Source: Leishmania mexicana MHOM/GT/2001/U1103
Taxonomy: Eukaryota; Euglenozoa; Kinetoplastea; Trypanosomatida; Trypanosomatidae
DNA: 64,000 nucleotides
Assembly: GCF_000234665.1 (NCBI RefSeq)
Contig: NC_018312.1
Location: 925,791 to 989,790 of the forward strand
Reading direction: 5' to 3'
Positions 37,101 through 43,714 of the stretch are shown here, one piece after another; position 1 is the stretch's first letter; the number at the start of each line of letters is the position of its first letter. Below the pieces are notes generated by a model. That model was not told the DNA's origin. It ran no database searches and was given only the letters and a program-made list of their open reading frames with translations. Both the position numbers and the translations under genes were made by a program.

Positions 37101-40038
37101 ACCATTAATCGAAGGGGCAGCAGCAGGGCTTGATGCAGCACGCGACGCCTCTCCGCTGTCCTCGTCGCCATCCTCGAACTCGTACGCGAGTCCTGCAGGA
37201 GTGCACCGGAACAGACGCCAGTTGCATCATCGCCGTCATTGTGATCGGTCAGCTGCATCTCAGGAGAAGAGGTGCGACGAAAGAAGGGAGAAGAGAAGAT
37301 CGAGGCAGGGAAGCCGCCGCCGCGGTGGCGATGCCTCATTGGGACATCACCGGCAACACCGTCACCATCGGAGCGACCGCCATCCCGACAAAGACAGCAA
37401 CGACGAAGCGCACCGCTTGCAACACCGACGCCATCGTCGCGCGCATGCGAAGCACCGCGTGTCGCGACACGGACTTGAGAGGCCGCAGGCAGAGGACACG
37501 GACGCGACGGTGGCACAGCAAGCGCACCTTCCTCTGCTATATGCCCTGGAGGCGGCCCCGCAGCAGGGCCACACGGGTGCAGACTGCCGTGAGACGGCCT
37601 ACGTCGTGCAAGAGGCTGACAAGGGGCTTCCATTCGAAGCTCACCCGCTGCACCCATACCCGGTCGCCGTCCTGTCTGCAGCAGTGGTGCCGAGCACCCT
37701 TGGACATGAGGCGCTTCCGAGAGGCAAAGGTCATTATGAGCCACCAATGGCTCCTCGCAACGACGACATGGCGCGTGCGCCGAGGCAGCACCGTTCTCAT
37801 CGCCGTGGCAGCAGCAGCGCCCCGCACATCAGAGATGGCTCAAGGGATGACGACGCCGCGCTGAGCGGACATCTGCATCGGCGACCCGGCGAGCGCGAGC
37901 GCGCCTGGGGACACCGACACTGCTGTCGGCGAATGCGAAGTGACTCAGTCTTGTCAACATCCTCATCGTCGTCGAGGAGCATCGGCAGCAGCAGCAGCGC
38001 CAGTAGCGGCGTTGACATCGAGGTGGTCAGCGCTGGTCTCACTCGCCGCAGTCGCGGCGCAGCGTGGGTAAGCGTTCCGCCATGCCCGCCTGGAGACGTC
38101 GCCCGAGGCCCAGACAGCGGTAACGGTCCATGTAATGGAAAAGAAGAGGTGGGCGCTCCAGAGCGCAGCCGTAGCGACGATGTTGAGCACAGCGGCGAGG
38201 CACCGCTGCGGCAGCCGATGATGCCCATCGAGGCATGGCAGGGAGAGCGTGGGGCGCAACCGCCCTCTTGCCTTGAGTGGGGGCCAGCAGGTGAGCACAG
38301 TAGGTCCACAAGGGCGGGCGTGTATGCGTCTGAGATCAGCAGGCGATCTGCAAACGTGCAGGCAGGCATCGGCGCGAGCAGCGATGACCCTGTGGGCGGA
38401 GAAGCTGTTGATGGTAAAGGCGTCCGCAGCGTCGACTCCCACGAACCACTGGAACCTGCCGGCAGTAGACGTGTCACTGTGCAGGAATCGCCCGCCTCAG
38501 CGCCTGCCGGATCGGCGTCAGGGAAACACGCGGCTGGCGCACAGGTGCGGTGTGTTGGGGCACACGGGTCGGCTTATGTGTCCTCCGCGAAACTCGGGCG
38601 TCCCCGCTGGCCTTCCGCGGACACCGCCACGACCGGCACGGCGAGGGGGCAAGACGCCGCGGACGGGCATCCGGCGCTTCCACAGCACGGTGATCTCCTC
38701 TACCGAGACAGCGCCGGTCGCTTTCACCGCGTCACCAGCGCGGAACTGCCAAGCTTGTTGGCAAGCGAACCGCGATGGCGCACCTCACCTGAACCTTCGC
38801 AGAGCCCGTCTGCAAGCACACGCAGCCCGCTTTTCGTTGTTCACAACCCCGCACCGTCCGCGTGCGCGATTACGGGAAGGCAGGCGCGCCGTGCATGGAC
38901 AATCACGAATCCCACGAACTCCCTCGGCTGCGGCCGTCTCAACCCATACTGCTCCTCATGCCGCACCAAGTACAATCTCATGTTTGTTGACCCTCACATG
39001 CGACCAGTTCAGTGGCCGTCGGCTCAGTCTGCTGAACTGGATCAGATGGGCGACTGTCGCATCCACAGCGGGTACATTTTCGGGGGCGGCGACACAGCGT
39101 CTAAGCGAGACGCGATGCTCGTCCAGCAGCGACTGCGTTCGAAGAGGATGGCGGCGTGGCCGGAATTGCCGCACACCGGCAGAGATCACCTCATCGTTCA
39201 CGAGGAGGATCTCGACGGCCCGCTGCGTCAACTCGCACCGCCGCCTCAGGGGCGCTTTGTTCGCATCGCGTACGCAGAGGACATGCGACTTACCGTTGGC
39301 CTCGCGCTTCGTCGTCGAGCGCCGCAGCTCGCGGCGCCGGCCCGCCGGAGCTTCGCCCTTTCGCCGTCATCAGCGGCGCTCTCACAATTGCCACGGCACC
39401 CGTTTCCAGCTGATGCGTCCGGCGATGCACTGCGGTTGATCACATCCCCTGCCGGGGAGAGATCGAACGATTGCCCACCCGCCTCGAGCGCGCATTGGTA
39501 CCCCAGCACCATACAAAGTGGCACGTGCAGCTACGACAGCTACCTTCGAAACCCAACACGCGGCCGCAACTCGCCTCACAAGGACAAGCGCTACAGCTCT
39601 TGCACTACAAAGGACGCCGGCAGTGCATCGATCACCCAGCTTGACAAGCTTGCTGAAGTGACGGCCACGGAAAGCTGTCAGCCCCCGCCGCACAGCTGTG
39701 CAGCGTTGGAGACGGTGGAGGTCTCGAAGCGGCTGGCCGGCCACGATGCCGGCGCCACCGTGAGCGCTTCCATCGCTACATCGCGGACGAACGCGGTACC
39801 TGCCGGCGATGCCGCTTTGCGCCAGGAGGAGCGCCGGATCAAGAAGGCGTTAAAGCAGCTTCTCTGGCGTGACTTGCCACAGCAGCGGGGAACTGCAGAA
39901 TGGGAGAACTACCTGCGCTCGCTTAGTGAGGGGCTCCGGCAGCAGCCCGGCCTTGCACTCTTGCTGGAGCCTCTGCTTCCAGCGCAGGGAGTGGAGACCG
40001 TGCAATCTTCCCTGATAGACAACGCAGCCGAATCATGA
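31111..40038 (+). CDS. Giant low-complexity zinc-finger protein, hypothetical
   Basis: Predicted 2975 residues in one uninterrupted frame; the upstream in-frame GTG is not a likely start. A single U1/Jaz-like C2H2 finger is visible at C187, C190, H202, H208 (spacing 2-11-5). Residues ~410-455 form a helical segment (EEEQEGRRVRKLEEQLSSYL). Most of the protein is Ser/Ala/Pro/Gly-rich and disordered, with Ser runs, acidic patches and a His/Arg-rich block around 2030-2130 (RHRRAHAKHR). Near residues 2605-2640 a short Cys-containing block (CGRLNPYCSSCRTKY) followed by ordered-looking sequence to ~2740 may be a conserved domain. The last ~80 residues are again helical. Function unknown; the single finger suggests RNA or DNA contact. 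That so long a frame is intact argues strongly that it is coding. Confidence 0.88.
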   Translation: MYQRESSERRRSAALASHAASPYHTDASLPHQVYNNTGGSHESRGQGQGYCEEEVSIQYGGEEDTSRLTSTQRYGERSSMSAATFARFGGAAPANVQVEGSVYTPCRTSPHGSVALPSSVGPSIRLPASPAGCLRPSSSIAEGAAPNPAAAAGGGPATTSHSLPVDLDAKVRETDVVDPPFRSSIHCRICGLFILRSDWEAHQLTLLHQRRLRECATACGSCSSSLSCPLTVVVRGDSISQPAAAAGFRGLQGAVISGDAQKASSSATPSARALARRRKNPQERSRATSAVERRSSSHPHPSRRKPDSASSGTASSMYSTGSGSTSSSQTKSVSNVSAGSTRSKSAESDISAARGHLDVSAIPYATPPRSTGQPSTSAAPSCPTPSFALPPVSPPRFSAASSASAAVRYVEFSEEEQEGRRVRKLEEQLSSYLSHHEHKVLAACVRRWYEAMFIKATAPVTDSDPPKRGGVAVVVAGAPCSPAGCVGTSLSPETVRPHPIAVTSTSPLPVSEMALNNIDSAPYEQGVSSSPPSRTSPAVSTAATGAAFCSDDQDNRPHDVAEEEVDDGDLGFLTRRSNTQQPASPRSSMPHCGEGMQMNRPAAVGAKCAASPQVVDTNPMHTEHAGVMMTRGEAESTPTPFLTTCVKSYARVHVAADGYVSPAKVRRGTRDGSAESEAQDLEVMRTKVSWVVRQASRPAAARSSSSDSSDSSTARRDWRRSVDCSGATVGAAAAAAAARGSTSDPSQLPANSPGGEAAWGQARGKGAGRYGSNRAQPHHATKGECRTASGGRPHLPQPDSAAPTNVTGCGRYGDDDGDVGARGVGNAATSEEPPEPRRRRHRKRHHHSGKSKAEEWKSMSRRQRRGDGGDERAEGDCVSPRTQTPDEEEAHASARHQPPHPVDVSGTGATSPVSAILYTGGKGGGCDSVERTDEERHRLKGTGDKREGRRKSGRLYSSDTAATAATLIPSGEADTSTEEEEGGLCKPSPLTSEAAGRRHAVSTRLAVPLCNQSSILDEASPRRSLHAPPPKAATLKRDPSSHAGALKGDHATAASPSSSIALTGASGERSSSLSSSSFSSPSSLSYSIGSDSDIAELVARLLPSTQQRAWQLLRLGSAAPLLGHSADVPKSPACLPDTQRHHEPDLAAAIRSATQTLTNAFIAGQGSPAVQAEEEEEAPLGCLPAFPLSASAPLTSQDVRGRGVATATTPMVDILSGILTGVAGGDGGHAAASETGEQSAAHGLHHHLYRSHPPGAGAAVQLPKALLAIHVMKTGAANSSVVAPPVDTLDGRVSDCDGDAAQPPREESASFVVDEASSEVGLLLTSSSGHPYNLGGPTCCGSSRGGRRCAGRHPFFRTALVGRESGNENEESSVAGLPSTERYDDVYLAYAHEAATTSTHGADEGRAQRGSGASAEYATVGQSRNADDVLSPYSIPPTGLDILQVPRRPSCALSTAVDERVTGAAVGASSGVQLPPSSLSTCALVESSVVQLPDEGVRLPAEEVAQQRSATANAATGPARDSHGVHSEGAAAEKRSMLGPAGAVVAGADEQRRLVGSGDVAPAAAYTLHAEVAWAPSSLSSATGSGPTATRTDAGALAPFCTIPQLHKAVSEGPDAALPCTNRLPAASSSAFSSGVMRAANPGVAIVPSSAPAQLHVDPLRGPTWSTDQASERRLASLEQHTYTVTPTTSAAIESGGDASSSPTHPSDDRYGGTTNRDIPHSGPPPMTASDAAGVSAVLRDAAVSPCAALVRMTEPLNTPPCTTAVPCSRVNGAGAFLYDVPSLRIPVLRARGDRGGSDEDLPRLALRRQLRGTHPSRGATAQAAVVTGSGNVPLPAPCALLPAAECIESSPETFAQPQQSTLDNHPAHPSRLPRLRAVGACICSLGGDTVARSLTQHPEAAEASALPDTLAPASTGTAHTVSCLPHGVMPTTYPYCYPTLKGAAGGEPSTKHDYRLAEGEPVATAPRSTLAARASVGEGLEESALNHASVSSNAMTPLIEGAAAGLDAARDASPLSSSPSSNSYASPAGVHRNRRQLHHRRHCDRSAASQEKRCDERREKRRSRQGSRRRGGDASLGHHRQHRHHRSDRHPDKDSNDEAHRLQHRRHRRAHAKHRVSRHGLERPQAEDTDATVAQQAHLPLLYALEAAPQQGHTGADCRETAYVVQEADKGLPFEAHPLHPYPVAVLSAAVVPSTLGHEALPRGKGHYEPPMAPRNDDMARAPRQHRSHRRGSSSAPHIRDGSRDDDAALSGHLHRRPGERERAWGHRHCCRRMRSDSVLSTSSSSSRSIGSSSSASSGVDIEVVSAGLTRRSRGAAWVSVPPCPPGDVARGPDSGNGPCNGKEEVGAPERSRSDDVEHSGEAPLRQPMMPIEAWQGERGAQPPSCLEWGPAGEHSRSTRAGVYASEISRRSANVQAGIGASSDDPVGGEAVDGKGVRSVDSHEPLEPAGSRRVTVQESPASAPAGSASGKHAAGAQVRCVGAHGSAYVSSAKLGRPRWPSADTATTGTARGQDAADGHPALPQHGDLLYRDSAGRFHRVTSAELPSLLASEPRWRTSPEPSQSPSASTRSPLFVVHNPAPSACAITGRQARRAWTITNPTNSLGCGRLNPYCSSCRTKYNLMFVDPHMRPVQWPSAQSAELDQMGDCRIHSGYIFGGGDTASKRDAMLVQQRLRSKRMAAWPELPHTGRDHLIVHEEDLDGPLRQLAPPPQGRFVRIAYAEDMRLTVGLALRRRAPQLAAPARRSFALSPSSAALSQLPRHPFPADASGDALRLITSPAGERSNDCPPASSAHWYPSTIQSGTCSYDSYLRNPTRGRNSPHKDKRYSSCTTKDAGSASITQLDKLAEVTATESCQPPPHSCAALETVEVSKRLAGHDAGATVSASIATSRTNAVPAGDAALRQEERRIKKALKQLLWRDLPQQRGTAEWENYLRSLSEGLRQQPGLALLLEPLLPAQGVETVQSSLIDNAAES

Positions 40039-40064
40039 CGGTGATGCGTTACCCGTCGCTGCGT

Positions 40065-40083
40065 GGGGGGAGGGGAGGGGAGG
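40065..40083 (+). repeat. G6-A-G4-A-G4-A-G3 block, predicted G-quadruplex
   Basis: Four G-runs separated by single A on the sense strand, directly downstream of the giant gene's stop codon. Confidence 0.8.
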
Positions 40084-41015
40084 GTCGAGGCGGGCGCGGT
40101 GATGGAACGGGAGGAGGCAGACTCAGCCCTCTGATAGTCTTGTTGCTGTTCAGTCTGCTCCGCGGCTGATGCTTACGTGTGTCTCTCCGCGCGCACATGT
40201 ATCCCTGTCTCTGTCACCGGCTGCTTCGCAATTCCCGCATTTTTTTTTCGCTCTTCCCACTCCTGCACGCACGCACGCCCACGTGTGTAGATAATAGATG
40301 TACTCGTGTTTGCACGTGTGTGGCGAGAGCGCTGGGATCGCGTTGCTTTTTTTCCTGTGAATCCTTTGCTTTGTGTGTGTGTGTGTCGCATGGCGCCATC
40401 TCCGATTGGGATGGGTCCATTGCGTCGTCGACTTGTGTCTGCATCGCCCTCTCCCTCACTCTTTCGGGTGCTTTTGTTGCGTCGTCGCATGCGTGTCTTT
40501 GACAGCACCGCCGCAACCCTCGCCCCCCTCCCCCATCGCGCATCCTACGTTGCTCCTCGCCGCAAACGTGTGCCGCTGTTTTCTATGTGCCTCCTTTATT
40601 CGTTTGTGCACCTCAAACCGCGTAGTGACGGAAGCCGATGCCGTCGCGGAGAGATGGTGTGGGAGTGAAATGCTTAGATGGGGTGTGTAACATATCCATA
40701 GAAGCTTGAACACCGATCAAGTAGCACGAGAGAGGGGAAGGCACGTATGTTTTGAGTTGTGGACGTGCATGTGCACCAATGTGGCCATGACGAGTCAACG
40801 CCACCGCCGCTTCATCACCTTTGCATCAGCATCCCTTCTTGTGCGGTCTTTGGTGCACTCATCTCACGTGCGCCAGGTCGACAACGTCTGTGACGCTGCG
40901 CGCACGCTCACTACGCCGTCTTTTTCCTTTTTGTTTTCTTCCCCGCCCGCCAATTTTTCACAACCCTGTCGACGTCTCCGCTCTGCGACTCCATCTCTAC
41001 TGCCCCTCCCTGCCC

Positions 41016-41017
<2 letters not shown>

Positions 41018-41052
<35 letters not shown>
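41018..41052. repeat. (CA)n microsatellite
   Basis: Seventeen CA units immediately after a pyrimidine tract and followed by interrupted CA repeats. It separates the tract from the nearest AG, so the splice acceptor for the next gene is unclear. Confidence 0.9.
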
Positions 41053-41053
<1 letters not shown>

Positions 41054-41080
41054 ACACACACACACCACACACGCTCGCTC

Positions 41081-41191
41081 ATGGAGATGCACCTCGGCAA
41101 GCAGCCCAAACGCAGCGTAAAACGCACGCCCAAGGGGAATAAAAGGACGACGCCGAGGCCCTGCGTACCGATTCACGGCGGTTCTCCCTAA
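41081..41191 (+). CDS. Small basic ORF (possible uORF), 36 residues
   Basis: Starts at an ATG right after the CA repeats and ends 21 nt before the ATG of the next gene. The peptide is very basic (Lys/Arg in about a third of positions, core KRSVKRTPKGNKRT) with good GC3. The first AGs after the pyrimidine tract lie inside it (41085-41086, 41100-41101), so whether the ATG is in the mature mRNA depends on which is used. It may be a translated uORF, a microprotein, or chance. Confidence 0.35.
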   Translation: MEMHLGKQPKRSVKRTPKGNKRTTPRPCVPIHGGSP

Positions 41192-41212
41192 GCAGCAGCA
41201 GCGGCAGCACCC

Positions 41213-42571
41213 ATGGTGGACTCTAGGCCCTCAGGCGCCACCCCATCTGGGCAGCAGTCCCTCTTCTCGGTTCTCGGAGGCGCCGTTACACGGGCAGTGC
41301 TGCAGCAGGTGCAGTGTGACGTTGATGTCCTTTGCGAAGTGTCTGCCTCGGCGCATGCCTCCCTGTCGTCTGGCCCCCGTCGTGAACCAGTGGCAGCGTC
41401 GTCACTGCAGCCTGGTGCTACGGGTGGTCATCCGCTGCAGCGCGTGCTCAATATCCTTCGCTCTGCCAAGGTAGGCGCCTTGCCAGAAGGCGGCAGCGAC
41501 GAGAGACGTGCTCAGTCCTTCACCTCAATTTCTGTCCGTGATGCTCTCATCGACGCCCTCGGTCTCTTCGCCGGGTCCTCGCTCTACCGCGAGTGGGTGC
41601 AGGCCCCTCGCCGACGCATTCGGCGTGTCGTTCGTCAGCTGGCCATCACGGTAAGGGAGCGCTACCTGTCTCTGCTCGCAGAGCGCCATTCCCTCGCCAG
41701 GGAGGAGTCGGTTGATGTGCACGTGCAGCTCTACCCATCCCACACTGTGCAGCGGTCGGCTGTGCCGGCAGCTCTGAAGGAGGTACAGGGATTCTGCGCT
41801 GCGGTGACGGTGCGGCGCCTATCGACGCTCGAGGAGGAGGTGACCGCGGCACGGCGGCTGCGTCAGCGCTACATGCAGGTGGCAGCGCCAGGGCAGACGC
41901 TGTCGAGTACCCTCAGCTTTTGGGCGGACGTGTCTTATGGCGATACGCCCCCTGCAGCTCTGGTCGACTACCCGCCGCTGGGGTTCGAGGAGGACAGCAG
42001 CATCCTCACCGTCGAGGCGCTACAAGCAAGCAGAGATGCCGCCGCCGCTGACGGCCGCCGGCAACTTGGGCGCAAGACTCAGCGCCTTAGCGAAGATGTA
42101 GATGGGTCAGCGCATCCGGCGGTCTTGTTAGGCGTCAAGGAGGAGTTGTCCACACTGGCCGTTGCCCGTGAAGGGCTCGGGGGAGAGGAGGGGCCTGCAT
42201 GGTTGCAGCCTCCACTGCTCCTGCGGCTGGATGATGGGCTGGAGGACAGGCAGTTTGTAGCGTCCACGACCACCGGTCGCATGGCGCCTCTCCCTCACCT
42301 CCGCTACGAAAGTGCTGGCCTGCTGGCAGTGGTGTACGTCCATAGCTCGGGAATCGCGTATGTCGGCTACCCGCACGCCTCAGACACGGCGTCGAGCGCC
42401 GAGCCTACCGACGGTCTTGTGCGACGAGCTGAGGACGTGCCGCCGGTCAATCCTTTGGCGGTGGGACCACCGACTTCACCATCTTGGCAGCAACTGCCGC
42501 CGGCGCCCATCTGCTCGTTGCCCATGAGCTCTTCCACCGGCTTCGTGCGCGGCCTACTAGGCTTAAGCTGA
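41213..42571 (+). CDS. Hypothetical protein
   Basis: Predicted 452 residues from ATG 41213. The sequence looks folded and mainly helical: an N-terminal helix with many Val/Leu (AVTRAVLQQVQCDVDVLCEV), a central region at ~100-240 with WVQAPRRRIRRVVRQLA and a charged helix LEEEVTAARRLRQRYM likely to form a coiled coil, then a Pro-containing linker and a C-terminal part with short hydrophobic strands (GLLAVVYVHSSGIAYVGY). There is no signal peptide or membrane segment and no domain I recognise. Codon use matches its neighbours. Protein-like sequence continues past the stop in the +1 frame to 42705. Confidence 0.8.
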   Translation: MVDSRPSGATPSGQQSLFSVLGGAVTRAVLQQVQCDVDVLCEVSASAHASLSSGPRREPVAASSLQPGATGGHPLQRVLNILRSAKVGALPEGGSDERRAQSFTSISVRDALIDALGLFAGSSLYREWVQAPRRRIRRVVRQLAITVRERYLSLLAERHSLAREESVDVHVQLYPSHTVQRSAVPAALKEVQGFCAAVTVRRLSTLEEEVTAARRLRQRYMQVAAPGQTLSSTLSFWADVSYGDTPPAALVDYPPLGFEEDSSILTVEALQASRDAAAADGRRQLGRKTQRLSEDVDGSAHPAVLLGVKEELSTLAVAREGLGGEEGPAWLQPPLLLRLDDGLEDRQFVASTTTGRMAPLPHLRYESAGLLAVVYVHSSGIAYVGYPHASDTASSAEPTDGLVRRAEDVPPVNPLAVGPPTSPSWQQLPPAPICSLPMSSSTGFVRGLLGLS

Positions 42572-43294
42572 AGACGCCTGCCAAAATTCCGTCGTGTGGG
42601 ACGCGCCCAACGTATGAGAAGCAAGTACTCGAAGGGACACAAGAGCAAGAACATGCAGGCACTAGTACGGCGGTGGAGGGGTCTCAGCCTCTCCATCATG
42701 GCTAGCGTGGCTCTCGCGCCCTCTGCCTCTGTCTCTGTCTCTCAGCGTGTGCCTGTCCGCACGACTTGGAGCAACTTCTCCCCGCAGCCTGCGCCTTTGT
42801 ATCAAACGCGTGGCTGCGGCGCTCCCCCGTTTATTGTCATTATCATCTCTCTCTATTTCCCTCTGGCTTGTCCCCGCCCCACCGCTCTATCCCCACCTCT
42901 ACACACACCACACACACACACACACGCACACGCACACGCGCGCTTCTGCAGATCTTCCACATCCGCACTGCATCTTTTTTTATTTTTCTTCTACTCCCCT
43001 TCTCCCTCCTTCCTTTGCTGCCAACGCGAGACACGCGCCTCCCCTCCACCGGCGCCCCGTGCTCGTCCCCCGTTTTTTTTCACTGTTGGTGTTGTGATAG
43101 TTCCTCTTGCCACACACACACCCGCCCGTCGTGTTCTCCGTCGCAGCTTGATCAGCGAGTTCATCGCTACACGTCTTCGCTTCTCACGGAATACGCCCGT
43201 CACTGGTTGTCACTCTCAGTGCCTCTCTCTCTCTCGTATTCTTCTTCTTTTGGCTCTGCCTGGCGCCCCTTCTCCAGACCTTCGCGCTGCAACC
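42572..43294. other. Intergenic region
   Basis: The first ~130 nt are coding-like in the +1 frame. The rest is strongly pyrimidine-rich with a CA block near 42905-42940. The cofilin frame happens to be open through this region but without conserved sequence. Confidence 0.6.
43221..43277 (+). promoter_or_regulatory. Probable spliced-leader acceptor for ADF/cofilin
   Basis: CT-rich tract ending in TCTCCAG; the cofilin ATG follows 18 nt later and is the first ATG. This decides the start against the longer open frame. Confidence 0.65.
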
Positions 43295-43714
43295 ATGGCG
43301 ATATCTGGTGTTACGCTCGAGGATAACGTCCGCTGCGCGATTGATGATCTGCGCATGAAGAAGAGCCGCTATGTCATCATGTGCATCGGGGCGGACGGGA
43401 AGAAGATTGAGGTGACAGAGGTTGGTGAGCGCAGCGTGAATTACGCTGATTTAAAGGAAACGTTTTCGACGGAGAAGCCGTGCTACGTGGCCTTCGACTT
43501 TGAGTATAACGACGCCGGGTCGAAGCGCGAGAAGCTTATCCTCATTCAATGGATCCCCGACACTGCGAAGCCGCGCGAAAAGATGATGTACAGTTCGAGT
43601 CGAGATGCTCTGAGCGCTGTGTCGGAGGGCTACCTCCCAATCCAGGCGAACGATGAATCCGGGTTGGATGCCGAAGAAATCGTCCGCAAGGTGAAACTCC
43701 ATCGTAGCGTGTAA
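43295..43714 (+). CDS. ADF/cofilin, actin-depolymerising factor
   Basis: Predicted 139 residues, the normal size for a minimal ADF/cofilin. It starts MAISGVTL, matching the family's N-terminus with an early serine. The central part has YVAFDFEYNDAGS, and the actin-binding long helix shows the hallmark WIPDTAKPREKMMYSSSRDAL region (residues ~89-108), equivalent to the W-P-D-x-A-x-x-K-M-Y-x-S signature. The protein binds ADP-actin, severs and depolymerises filaments, and in Leishmania is known to be needed for flagellar assembly and motility. A longer open frame extends 233 codons upstream but translates pyrimidine and CA repeats, and the acceptor at 43277 excludes it. Confidence 0.97.
   Translation: MAISGVTLEDNVRCAIDDLRMKKSRYVIMCIGADGKKIEVTEVGERSVNYADLKETFSTEKPCYVAFDFEYNDAGSKREKLILIQWIPDTAKPREKMMYSSSRDALSAVSEGYLPIQANDESGLDAEEIVRKVKLHRSV

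Larger units (their letters stand above)
40039..41212. other. Intergenic region with G-rich element, CA repeat and small ORF
   Basis: A G-quadruplex-like block starts 27 nt after the giant gene's stop. A CA repeat (41018-41052) follows a strong pyrimidine tract. A basic 36-codon ORF (41081-41191) lies just upstream of the next gene. Confidence 0.6.

Noticed and set aside
42596..43294. N-terminal extension of ADF/cofilin by 233 codons
   Set aside because: The extension translates pyrimidine and CA repeats, and a clear splice acceptor lies just before the ATG that begins the conserved ADF/cofilin N-terminus.
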